This document shows positions 1 to 11,100 of a stretch of 64,000 nt of DNA, piece by piece. Position 1 is the first letter of the stretch, and every line of letters begins with the position of its first letter. The DNA comes from Xiphias gladius (Eukaryota; Chordata; Actinopteri; Istiophoriformes; Xiphiidae): the NCBI RefSeq assembly GCF_016859285.1, contig NC_053416.1:15332501-15396500 (forward strand), written 5' to 3'. Position numbers and translations under genes: made by a program. The notes below the pieces were generated by a model that was given only the letters and a program-made list of their open reading frames with translations, was not told where the DNA came from and ran no database searches.

Positions 1-104
1 GTGCGTGTGTGTGTGTGCGTGTGTGCGTGTGCGTGTGTGTGTGTGTGTGGGGGGGGGGTGTGCGCGTGTGTGTGTGTGTGTACGTGTGCGCGTGTGTGTG
101 TGTC
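1..104. repeat. (GT)n microsatellite, impure
   Basis: Alternating GT dinucleotides interrupted by GC steps and one run of G. The short ORF across it is a repeat artefact. It lies beyond the 3' end of the vgf coding exon. Confidence 0.95.
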
Positions 105-454
105 CTCTACAAATCTCTGAATGATGCATCAGAGATTGACCTGAATGGAGGCAGACATACACCATGGTATGTTCTGTTTCAAAATGTAAACTGAGCAAGA
201 GGCTGAACATGGTTATAGGGAGCTTAAACTGGGACCCCTCTATCCTCTCCCTGACTGAGAAAATCAACAAAAATACAGTGATTAAAACAACATAAATCTA
301 ACTTTTTACTTCCTGACCCTTAAATTTCCATCAGGCTCAAAACACATATCTCGTCTGAGTCTTTTTTCACCTCTCTTTTAGCTTTTCTCCAGCTACTGTA
401 TATCTATCCCACCTCTGTCAGTCCCCCTGATCTGACAAATGTCCAAAAAGTCTC
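105..454 (-). other. vgf 3' flank / probable 3' UTR
   Basis: This stretch follows the vgf stop codon on the minus strand. I see no canonical AATAAA signal here on that strand, so the 3' UTR may run on past the window edge or use a variant signal. No other gene is visible. Confidence 0.5.
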
Positions 455-2473
455 TCAATACATTCTGCGCTTCATGTAGATCCGCTCAATAAAGTTTTCC
501 AGTTCCTCCTCACTGTCGAGCTGAGGAACCAGCCCATCTTCCTCATAGTCATCACCCGGTGTGATTTGTGGATAGTAGTAGGGGGGTTGTCTGCCTCTCC
601 TTGGTGTGGTTATTGGTTTGGGGGGAGGTAGGGGTTGGTAGGTCCGTGGGTGAGGAAGGATATAGTTAGAGATATAAGGGGTGAGAGGCAGGCGTGGTGC
701 TGGCTGCTGCCTCCAACCCTGTCCCCGGTTCTTACCTCCAGCCCTGTGCCTGCGCCTTGGGGCCTGGAGGTCAAGTTCCTGGGGGCCGAATGGCTGGTCT
801 CTGGAGGGGGAGGGCTTGCCATAATATTGTGGTTTGGGATATGGGAAATAAACAGGGTAGTATGCTCGATATGGCTTCTGGTAGTATGGATAGGAGGGGA
901 AGGCTAAAAACTGTTTCTGGGGTTTATACCAGTAGTCAATCTGCTTCTGAGGCTTATACCAATATTCCTGCTTGTATGACTTGACTTTGTCCTTGTGCCA
1001 TTTCTTGTTGGACTTGTTGTACTTATAAGGGGCTTTCTTGGGGTTTTTTGAGGCTGTGTAGTGGTAGATAGGCGGAGCAGCAAGAGGAGGAGGTACCAAA
1101 GGCCTGAAGCGTGGGGCAATAGGGTTGACGTTGGTTGGCAGCTGTTGCAGCTCTTTCCTCTTCTTCTTCTTCTCCTCCACATCACTAATAATCTCAATCA
1201 CATCATCAGCAGGCAGGTGCAGCTTACTACTGATCTCAATGAGCCTGTCGATCATTTGCTGATCCAGGTCGTCTTCATCGGGGAGGACCTCCTCGGAGCG
1301 CTTGTCCTCGGCGGTGTTGCCAGCGGCCCCCATGCTGCTTTTCTGCCGGGGCTTCATGTAGGACTGCTGCTTCCTCCCCATGTACTGCAGCAGCATGTCA
1401 GAGGCGATGTCTGCCAGCCTCTGCTCCTCCTCTCTGGCTCGCTCCGCCTCCTCCTGCTGCCGAAGCACCTCCTGTTTCTCTGCACGCGCTCTCGCTTCCT
1501 CTTCCATGTGGGAGAGGCTCTCCTCTTCTTCCTCAACCTCCTCCTCCAGCTCCTCTCCTTCATCCTCAAAGTCATCCATAAAGTTGCCCCCCTTGATTGG
1601 TCGATTGCGGGACTGGTTCTCCTGCCAGTGCAGTTTCTTTCCAGCTCTTGCTAGCTGAGTATTATATGCCTTGTAGCCCTTCAGTGGAGGCAGGATCTCA
1701 TTATCTTGGAGACCCAAGTCAATGTTTTGGAAATAGCCTCTTATTTTACGCTGCAGAGAGGGATCATCTCCCTGTGAGGTGGAACTTAACCTGGCGTTGC
1801 TTAAGATACTTTCTAAATCCTGCCTATCCTCTTCCTCTTTCCCTCCTTCCTCACTTACACTGTCAGGTCCCACATCCTGCACAGACCACCCTGGATTGTC
1901 CTCTGACCTTGTGTTTTTATCCTCCTCCGCTCTTTCCTTCAAGTCATCAACCTGAGCAGCTGTCAAATGGCCCACAATTAGCTGTTCAATAGCCTTATCA
2001 GCCCTTCGCCCCTCCTTCTCCTCCTCCTCCCCCCTGTCTACCTCTGTCTGCCTTGTTCTCCTTATCTCACCACCCTCCAACCTTTCGATGGAGGGCAGCT
2101 CCTGCCTCTGATCCTCTTTCCATTCTCTGTTTCTGCTTGCCTGGATTTCACTCTCCCCCGGGTGGTCCAGGGCCTCCAAAAGAACAGCGAGCACCTGCGC
2201 AGGGTCCGTTACTTTATCTGATTGGTTATCTTGACCTGGGCCCGAGCTCCAGTCGAGGGACGCGTTGTCAGGGCTGGAGAGACTCTGGGGTGGGGGCGAG
2301 AGAAAGGGGACGAGACTGTCCTCTTTATGATCTGTCCGGGTGCGCCCCTCCACCCCTCTCTCCCTTCCCTCACCCCCCACAGGGGCGGTGCTAGCCAGCT
2401 GTGTAGTGACAATGAGCAGGACCAGTAGGATGAGGTGGGCTGTGGATCGGGCGTGATGACAGGTCATGACCAT
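455..2473 (-). CDS. vgf: neurosecretory protein VGF precursor (VGF nerve growth factor inducible)
   Basis: A 672-aa secreted precursor, cleaved in regulated secretory granules of neurons and endocrine cells into bioactive peptides. A signal peptide covers about residues 1-29, with a hydrophobic core LILLVLLIV and a likely cut after QLASTA. Conserved VGF blocks, in order: DPAQVLAVLLEALD (90-103), RLADIASDMLLQYM (352-365), EDKRSEE (389-395), SSKLHLPADDVIEII (415-429), NYILPHPRTYQP (603-614) and EEELENFIERI (655-665). The centre is Glu-rich (300-350), and residues 504-553 are Tyr/Pro-rich with a tandem YWYKPQKQ. Many dibasic sites suit prohormone convertases. The coding exon is uninterrupted, with a splice acceptor (pyrimidine tract then CCAG, intron ending at 2480) just 5' of the ATG, as in mammalian VGF. 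Met3 is an alternative start. The match is by recalled mammalian VGF; identity is secure. Confidence 0.96.
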   Translation of the reverse strand: MVMTCHHARSTAHLILLVLLIVTTQLASTAPVGGEGRERGVEGRTRTDHKEDSLVPFLSPPPQSLSSPDNASLDWSSGPGQDNQSDKVTDPAQVLAVLLEALDHPGESEIQASRNREWKEDQRQELPSIERLEGGEIRRTRQTEVDRGEEEEKEGRRADKAIEQLIVGHLTAAQVDDLKERAEEDKNTRSEDNPGWSVQDVGPDSVSEEGGKEEEDRQDLESILSNARLSSTSQGDDPSLQRKIRGYFQNIDLGLQDNEILPPLKGYKAYNTQLARAGKKLHWQENQSRNRPIKGGNFMDDFEDEGEELEEEVEEEEESLSHMEEEARARAEKQEVLRQQEEAERAREEEQRLADIASDMLLQYMGRKQQSYMKPRQKSSMGAAGNTAEDKRSEEVLPDEDDLDQQMIDRLIEISSKLHLPADDVIEIISDVEEKKKKRKELQQLPTNVNPIAPRFRPLVPPPLAAPPIYHYTASKNPKKAPYKYNKSNKKWHKDKVKSYKQEYWYKPQKQIDYWYKPQKQFLAFPSYPYYQKPYRAYYPVYFPYPKPQYYGKPSPSRDQPFGPQELDLQAPRRRHRAGGKNRGQGWRQQPAPRLPLTPYISNYILPHPRTYQPLPPPKPITTPRRGRQPPYYYPQITPGDDYEEDGLVPQLDSEEELENFIERIYMKRRMY

Positions 2474-2479
2474 GCAGAA

Positions 2480-2749
2480 CTGGCAGGAGGGAGGTTAAGC
2501 ACCTGAAGAAGAAGAAAAGAAGGCAGAGGGAGAAGGACAGAAGACATGAGAAATGATGCACATATCATTTGTGGAAGTTTTTTCTGTGGAATAATGATCA
2601 TGTGGAATTTCAATGGCAATAAGAGCTTATCTGGATCATTGAAATGTACAGCTTTTTTGTGAAAGTCTAAAATAGGATTAGAGCACACATAGCCAGCCAA
2701 TACACACACGCGCGCACACACACACACACGCACACACACACACGCACAC

Positions 2750-2793
<44 letters not shown>

Positions 2794-4713
2794 GTATATA
2801 TATAGATTGGCAGTCTCTAATTTAGAAACAATATATCTTTTCAATTTGAAGCCACCCTACCAAAGCAGTGAACAGTGTGAGCAGTTGAAATGAACACACG
2901 TTTGAAGACAAAGCACGCACCCAAACGCAGTCTGATCAGCCATGCCAAATGCAACAAAGAAAGTTGCACGCTTCTCTCCCTCCTCTGACATAACAGATTT
3001 TTTTTTTATTCTGAATGTTTTTGATGGAAAATCAAATTCTCGTTTATAATTTTTCTATATCAGGTCCATTTTTTTGCCATTGCTGTGTAGCCTCGGTACA
3101 TCTGGAAACATAGAGACGAAGCTATGATCTGACCGCATAAACCAGCCGTGATTCTTTAGATATTTACCGCGCAAACTGTCCGTGTCTTTCCAGAGGAAGG
3201 TGATAATATGCACACAGAAACTGCTCTCCGAATCTAAACATTAGCCATTTTTAGTCTGTAGTCGTGCGTTAACCCAGTCATTATCTTTCCAACACGCGGA
3301 TGAATTGATTGAGAATAATGCATACTCTGATGGGGTTTTTTTCCGATGTATTTGTATTCATTCATTTGTCTTGTCATGAGATTTAACGAAGCCAGCTGTA
3401 AAATAGTCAAGAAATGCACGTTTGAGGAATTGAATTTTCATTCTAAAATTTCTGGTATACGAAAAAATGTCTCACCTCTTCCTCCAAGTCAACCCAAACA
3501 AAACGCGCGCACCTGCCATTTTAAGCGTCTCTTTCTTTAACAAAAAATAATACGGAAAACACAAACTGATCCGAGGTTTGTCTCTGTACTGGCTGTGCTT
3601 TTGGTATTCCAGGCATCAAAGCGATGTGGCCAGGATACGGGTCTAACGACGGCACGCACGGGGAAGTCATGCGTAAAGCTGGTGGCTACGGCTGAGACGT
3701 TTAACCCTACGGTCCCTGAGTGGTCCATTCAAATTGTAAATGAGCAGGATTTAAAATTTTAGGGGATGAAGCCTTTTTGCACAAGCGACGGGGGGAGCGG
3801 TCAGTAAGAAACGCGGCTTTGTCCTTGTGTGGCGTGAGCATGTTTCTCCTCAGCGGCAGTGGTGGAATGCAGACAAGCGCACATTTTGGGCAGCACAGCA
3901 CAGCGTGCAGCCCAAATTTTAACTATTTCCATTTTTACAAACCGGATCAGCAAGGTTTGACAAGAAACAAATCCTCTTACTGAGGTGGCTGGCCCGCAGT
4001 ATATGGCAGCGTCTCTAATTTAATTAGAAATTAATATCTGGAAATGGATTGTTCAAATCCTGCTGTTGCTTTTGAATCCTTAAAATTTTTTTTTTTTGTT
4101 ACATTCAAGTCTGAAACATCTCAACCGAAATTTTACAGGAGCGTCTGAGCAGCAGCTGCACCCAGAAATATTTATTAAATATAATTGTCTGCGCATTGTA
4201 GTGGCTTAATTCTTCAATCATCCCCTCAAAATAAAAGGATTTCATTGTTTTTTGTTATTACCCGTATTAAACATCATTGTTATTATCATTATTATTATAC
4301 ATATTAATACATTAATAAAAATGGTTTGTTCACAAATGTGTTTATTTCTCAATTTAGTAAAAATAAAATTAAGTAAAAAAATCACAGAAAAATAGTTGTG
4401 AGAATATTGCTCGATTACCCAAATTTACAAAATGTGTTCCGTTTTACTTAATTGAAAAAAGTCACATAGAAACAGTCCTAGTTCACATCTACTTTACAAT
4501 CCGACAACCGACAGTCGCCCAGTTGCAGCAAACACATCAATTCTACCAATAAAGTTGGGATTTTAAGAGATATTCTTCCTCACTCCACAAGCCTAAAAGA
4601 AGTCTAAAAAAAAATCACAATTTAATAATAACTAAATAAATAACAGTACGAAAATGTCCTAATCTATCTGGTTAGGATGGCCAGTGAATGGCAGAGAATT
4701 TCGTTCCACTTAC
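2480..4713 (-). other. vgf 5' intron
   Basis: Intron between the noncoding first exon and the coding exon. On the minus strand the donor reads CCAG|GTAAGT (GT at 4713-4712) and the acceptor is a pyrimidine tract followed by CCAG ending at 2480. It contains a (CA)n(TA)n tract and otherwise AT-rich DNA. Small ORFs here do not resemble proteins. Confidence 0.7.
2703..2805. repeat. (CA)n followed by (TA)n microsatellite
   Basis: CA dinucleotides with CG interruptions run into TA dinucleotides, inside the vgf intron. Confidence 0.95.
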
Positions 4714-4955
4714 CTGGAGTCCCACTTGGGGGGTGGGGAAGTGGTGAAACTCACAACGCGGGTAAAGCCAAGATTATTTCATGAATAGTGGATCACCTGA
4801 GAGAATCTCTGTCTTTTTTCCCCCCCTCTCTCTTCAGCCTTTGACCAACATCAAGGAAAAAAAAAAAGCCAAACTGCAGGTTCTTTATTCAGTCGTGTGG
4901 TGTGTTTGTATGGCAGCAGCACTGGTGCTAATGTACTATTGAGTGAATGTTTTCA
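4714..4955 (-). other. vgf: predicted noncoding exon 1 of vgf (5' UTR)
   Basis: The 3' edge is a near-consensus donor, CTCCAG|GTAAGT, on the minus strand. The 5' edge is inferred at about 25-30 nt downstream of the TATA box at 4982-4987. Mammalian VGF likewise has a noncoding first exon; the exact start site is inference. Confidence 0.6.
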
Positions 4956-4972
4956 GCACCACGGTCAGCGCA
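4952..4972 (+). promoter_or_regulatory. RE1/NRSE (REST binding site) at the vgf start site
   Basis: This 21-bp block matches the textbook NRSE at 19 of 21 positions: TTCAGCACC, then ACGG, then CAGCGC, with only positions 14 and 21 different. It lies 10-30 bp downstream of the vgf TATA box and so covers the predicted transcription start. REST bound here would block vgf in non-neuronal cells. The match is seen in the sequence; function is inferred. Confidence 0.85.
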
Positions 4973-4981
4973 ACTTTATTG

Positions 4982-4987
4982 TATATA
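4982..4987 (-). promoter_or_regulatory. TATA box of vgf
   Basis: TATATA within GGGTATATAC on the minus strand, 70 bp downstream of the CRE and just upstream of the predicted exon 1. Confidence 0.7.
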
Positions 4988-5056
4988 CCCTCACTGGACC
5001 ACGTGACACCCCCCCCCCCTCCCCCAAAACACCACCCCCCCAGCTGCAGGCAGTGC

Positions 5057-5064
5057 TGACGTCA
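5057..5064 (-). promoter_or_regulatory. cAMP response element (CRE) of vgf
   Basis: A perfect palindromic TGACGTCA about 70 bp upstream of the TATA box. The mammalian VGF promoter depends on a CRE near the start site for NGF, BDNF and cAMP induction (established knowledge). A CACGTG E-box (about 5000-5005), a C-rich tract and a CAGCTG E-box (5041-5046) lie between or beside these elements. Confidence 0.8.
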
Positions 5065-5109
5065 CTTCCATTGATAAGAATGTTGGTGTGGAGATGGCAC
5101 TGCGAGTCT

Positions 5110-8100
5110 AGGCTGGCCCCAGCTGATGAATGAACGGAAATGGCATGAATGAAATAGTACTTTTCCTCAATGAAAAGAGAAAATTGTAGAGATAGAGCGG
5201 GTACGCAGCCATTTTCCTTCTCACATATTAAAGGTTAGTGTGTTGCTTCTTCCTCCCTTGTTCCTTCCTTCCTCTGCTCAGGGCTTTCAGATTTCAGGAG
5301 TAGGAAAAATAGTGACCTCGTTCACAGGCTATCAGTTGGGGTCATTTGGCGGCGTGCTCCAAAGAATCAAAGGCTCGCATCTCCAGCTTCAGACGGGAAG
5401 GTGGGGTGCGCTCCAGAGGCCTGGTTGTTGGGCTTTTGTCTGAGGTAGCCCTGATCCTCTGTGACTTCATGGCTCACGGGCCACACGGGCAGCCATGCTT
5501 TGCTGCTCAATTTCTGCTCAATTTCCAGGGATTGCACAATTTTCCTCCCGCTGTCTCGTATCATCTCTGGCTGCTCTCCATCTGTCAGAGGCACATTGTG
5601 CTCTTAACATGGCCTCTCATCAACATTCATTTTCACATCACAGAGACACAGCACAAGGTTTTATAATAAGGCTGCAAAACACATGCTCAAGTAATGCATG
5701 ATGATTTAATGGCTGAGTTAATGCAGGGTGTGACATGAATTCCTGAAATGATTGAGTCGGTATGAGTTTATATGATTAGTTTATGCTTAATGGATCATTA
5801 ATGAATGAATATCAACTCACAGTATCTTCATACATTAATTTGTATGCCACCAAATTTGCTAGAATATAGTTTAATACCCAGAGGATGGAATTTCAGGCCA
5901 ATGTATTTGACAGAGGATGCTATCTATTCTCATAAAACTATGAGCCTGTTTTATGATAGTCAGACACAATGATCTACAGTAGGGGGTGTTTTTTTATGAT
6001 TTTTTTTGTTGCTGTTGAAGCGGAGTGTAGCACAGAAGGAGTGCAGTGAAATCAAAAAACAACGAGCAAGTGCCAGTTGACAAACCAGGGGAGAACGGAC
6101 AGACATGTCAACAGTTTTCAGTGTAGTGAAGTGAGAAAGAAAAACTGGATATTAATGTCGTGTCAGGAGTCTGATTGTGACTTCTCAACATCACTGGAGG
6201 TGCTGACCGTTAGGTCATGCGGCAACAAGAAGAAGATTACATACTGTACAGTTACCAGTTTGATTCAACGGCTTGATATTTCTATGAGAATTGTAATGTC
6301 GCATGATCAAATGCATGGCTCTGACATGTCCTTTTCTCTATAACTGGAGTCCATCTAATATGGGGACATATGCACTTTATAAAGTACCTGTGACATCCAT
6401 TGATTGGTGATTAATTAAATATTAACTGATCACATAAACTCATAGTGACTTGATAATTCTTAAAGGTGACCAACAGTAATTCACGATACATCCTGCATTA
6501 GTCAGGCATTACCTAAGCAAGCGATTTGTACCCTTATCATCAAGTGTTAGCCACAAATCCATGCATGTGCACCCATACTGCATATTATGCCGTATTGCTA
6601 GCAAAAGAGCTTTTCTTAATGATGAGTTTTATGCTCGCCAGCTCTAATTCTGATCAGTATCAATACCAGCTCAAGGAGAAAAATTAAGTAGCTTTGCTGA
6701 AAAATTGCAGTGTGGAGAGAAATAAGTCTGCCTGAAGTTTTTAACCTCACTAGACACTGCGCTGACATTACCGGCATTAATGTGCTGGACAATGTGGAAA
6801 CAAGTTGATTCACAATGTTAAAGCCAGGCTTGTTTCCATACACTTCATTTGCCAGTGCCAGGCCCCTGCTCTGGACCTGTGTGCCACTAAATTCAGATGT
6901 CAGTCCTTATACAGGTTAGTTTCTCACGGCTTAGTTTCTCACTGCATCAAGGCTTTTGTTTCCAGGTCTGGATGCATTTTCTTTGTATGTGTGGGTTGTA
7001 ACGTGTGATAATAATTGCACTGTACATTCAGTTAACCACAGACAGGGAATCTATATTATCAGTGATGTTCTAAGGTTAATTGGATATTAGCTGCAGACGT
7101 CAGAGTCACACGAGGCCAACTTTATTAAGTGAATATTGTGTGGCTGATTCAAAATGTCATGCTCTACCAATGTGACTGTAAGATTTTTGATATTTCTTAC
7201 CTAATCGGAGAAACATAATCTGCGGACAAACAGAATTATCATCGAAAGTCTTTGATGTCTCATTTTAGAGGGAGTTTTAAGCTTATCAAAGACACAAAAA
7301 TAAACACACAAGAACTCGTAGTTACGCCGCAGGATTGACACAGACCTGTATTTCTGAGAAGTGTACGACTAGCAAAGGAAAATGCTCACTCGCTGCCTGG
7401 AAACTAAAATGGTGCTTTGTTTCAGGTTTGAGGCAGGGTTTGACTCGGTCTCTGTGTGCAAATATGCATTTTGTGTTAGCAGAGGAGATATGCACACATC
7501 AAATGAAGTTGTAATTTGTTACGATGGCTTGAGGCACCACATAACCTCTGTTTGATTAGATTTTGTGCAAGGGACTGTTTACTGCAGAATGCAGAGTGTT
7601 TGCAAGGCAGTCATGTTATTGTGTGCGTGTGTGTGTGTGTGTCTGTGTTGAAATGCTTGATGGCAGAAGCAGGCTCGGAGAGGTAAGCATAGAGCCGGAG
7701 GGCAGATGCTGATATAACGGTCTGGCATTATCAACTGCCACTCAGCATTAGTTGGCCCCTTACCCTCACTCCATGTCCGCACCCCCGCATGGACTCACAC
7801 TCTGCCGCCTGTATGGCCACTCACATAGATTAACACTGCTTGCATTTAATGGAATACACACAGTGGAGAAACACACAAACCTCACAGTAATTGTTCAATT
7901 TCTCCCTCGGTTATGCGCTCTGTCTCTCTTTCTCTCTCTCTCTCACACACACATGCACAGAGACAAATACACTTCCTCTCTCTTACTGTAATGTACATTA
8001 CAGACAACCTTTGGAGGAGGTTGGGGCATGCTGTCGCTGATGGTTCCCTGAAAAAACTGCTAAGACAAGAGGCGATGACTACATGTGGATGGCCTTTTGT

Positions 8101-11100
8101 TCCATTTAATTAACTTTCTCTTTTTCACTTCTGGTGTTGGACTGAGGAGGGCTGCAGGGTCGTCAGGGGGAGCTGAAAAATCGACATGCTTCAAACAAGG
8201 GGAGATAGTGAATGGTGAAATCCCTGGTTTTTGCTGACATTTTGGCTAGAATTATGGTAATGCAGACTGGGGATCTTTCAGCAAGTGTGCTAATGCAGCT
8301 CCCTCACGCAGCGAAGGGTCTCTACCTGGAAGTGATAAAATAGAGCTCATGATTAACAGAAGCTTTTCTGCCCACGCCACTTTGTCAGGGGAGGGAAGGA
8401 CAAGTAATTGCACTGTAAGGTTCCTACAACACAATGCATAGCTGGGGACTTGATGATGTGTGCAGGACCCTGGCGCCCACACTATAATCTACAGCTTCAT
8501 CTGGGGTTTTTTTGTTTTCTTTTATATATGCTTTTCAAAAGTTTGCTGCAAGCTACATTACCCTACAGAAATTTCTGATATGAATGTTTTGTGTTTGTGT
8601 CAGAGGAGACAAGAAAATTAATATGGTGTAAAAAATTAAAGCCTAATATGATTTTGATAATACTGATTATTACGTTATACTTTGCTTGTATTAGGATCTT
8701 TTACGTCCATCCATCAAGCCCATTTGTCTGAGTTCAGATAAAGGAACAAAGTCAAATTTGTCCATTCTTAGCCCAGTTTTGGAGAAAAGTCTATTTGACT
8801 CTCTGTCTCTGTGAGTCAAACGTTTGTTCACATCAGAATTTTCAAGTCAGTGTGATATGACAAAATCTGCTCTACGTGGTGAGACCTGTTTGCTGGTGTT
8901 ATGTTGCACTGTTATTGTGGGGTTTTGTAATCAAGCAGCTGTGTTTACATCTGGAAAGTGATATGGTAGAACAGAGAGACAGCAATGAGAATTTTTTAAA
9001 ATTAGTATCTCATTGGTAGCACTCAAAAGCCTACAGATGTCTTTATCACTGAGAGACTATAATATTGCAACCAAAGCTGAATTTTTTTATGTGGAAAATA
9101 AGCATTAAATCACAACGATGTCTGGTCTACTCACTGACATAGTGCAGGTGTAATGTCACCATATTAAAACGAGGGATATGAGCATTTCCCTTTGAAAGTG
9201 TATTGGCGTAGATACCATTGATATTGAAATGCTTGTCTTTAATATGGTTATTAATCAAGGTGTCACTAGAAACATACCTGAATATTAAAGTGGGAAAATA
9301 GAATATGTGATGTGGACAGGGACTTTAATAACTACAAGGAGCTTTAACACCAACAATATGTCAGTGTCTTCATTATGTATGTTTTGACTATCCAGTATTA
9401 ATTGTTCCCAGTTAAAACTGGACCAAATGTTAACAGATGCATATCATTTTTAGGAGGTTGCATATACACTCTATACTGTAATATTAAAACACACCAAAAC
9501 TATATAAATCAATAAAATTCAAAGATGTTCGTGGCTTACAGGAAAAGAAAAAGTCTCAAAAGTGACACAGACTCAAATGTTCCCAATTTTTGTGCAGCCT
9601 CCATCCTCTCAGCTCCCTTAAATCCTTTACCAGCACTGCAAAGAAAAATGGTTTCCTGTTTGCATGTACAGAGCTGTGAATGAACACTATCCCTTCATAA
9701 GTAATCTGTGATGGGATAACGTCTCCAGCTTTATGAATATTGTGTTAATATTGGAATCTATAAGCCAATATAAATGATGTGAGAGAATAAGCTCTGAACA
9801 GCCACTGAATGTCAAACATCTATCGCATAAATTAGGCCTGTAAGAAGAGTTATGGTGGGAGTCGATGGTCCCCTTGGGAAGTGGATCCCCTGTGAATGAT
9901 GTGTACGCATTGTGGCGATTGTTGTCCTACTCTCTCATTGTCTGCCTCTCAGAAATTATTTACCCCCTTGAATATTAGCTGTAAAATGTGCATTGCAACC
10001 TTTGAGAAACTGGTGGCATCATTGACGGATGGTGTTGGAGGCCAGAAGCAGGCAATGAATTTGGGGTTGATGAGGCGACTCATATCAGAGCGTGCGACAT
10101 CAGCGCTCACCATCAATCTCTTCCCCTCTCCCCTGTAGACATCTGGCACATGCATCAGCAAACACACTATTGAAAATGAATAGAACCCAACCCTGACATA
10201 AAACATACACATACACACAGTTTCAGAGACAGTGCTGCACATTTAAGGCCTCATGATGAGACACTAGGCCTGCAGCCAGCTGCCTCTAATGTACTACAGT
10301 GGAACCTAGCATGAGACATTGTAATGAAGTTTAGAAGTGTGTTGTTACAAAAACAGCCCACATTCTGGAGAAAAAGCCTGCGTTACACCATTTTGAACAC
10401 CTGTTCCTCTGGAGTTTAGTGAGGTAAGAATGTTGCTTTGAGCTATCTAGCCCCGGATATGTTTCCTCCTTCAAAAAGACGATTAAAGTGCCAGTCATGT
10501 ACCAGCAGAGAGTTCAACGCACTGCAACTCAAGCAAACACAAATAAATGCAGGAAATCTTCTCTACTTTGGCAACACATCACATCACATTTTTAAAAAAA
10601 TGCTGCAAATAAGTTAAAAAAAAGATTTTATCGTTTATTCAACACTGACAATATGCAATACATTCAATGCATCAAGTACACTGTACCTAAAAGCTCATTT
10701 CCATCCACTCTCCCTGGGTGGAGGCCACCTGTGACATAAAAGATAACAGTAATTTGTAAAAGGCTAAAGATAGTAGTATGGGTAGTATCTTCAATAATAT
10801 CCAAATCACAGAGTCAGAGTATTAAAACTAAAATAAACACTGTTGTTTTCTAACTGATTTCATTGACGAGTGGTCGACATATTCACTAGCTTTGGGAGTG
10901 CCCCACATTAATCTCAGTTTTTTGTTTTTTGTTTTTTGGTACGACTTCTGTCTGTATTTGAGTTTCGATGTATGCAGCATATTTCTCTATGACACGCATG
11001 AGCTGTCAAATTGGTGCATGTGTAATTTGCCTGTTTTACTTATGTTGCCTCCTTTTTTAAATGACGTACGAGTTGTCAAAGAGCTAAAGATTTGTTTTTT

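Noticed and set aside
610-2412. Several ORFs of 60-197 codons on both strands overlapping the vgf exon
   Set aside because: They are shadows of the GC-rich, Glu-rich vgf reading frame and show no protein family features.
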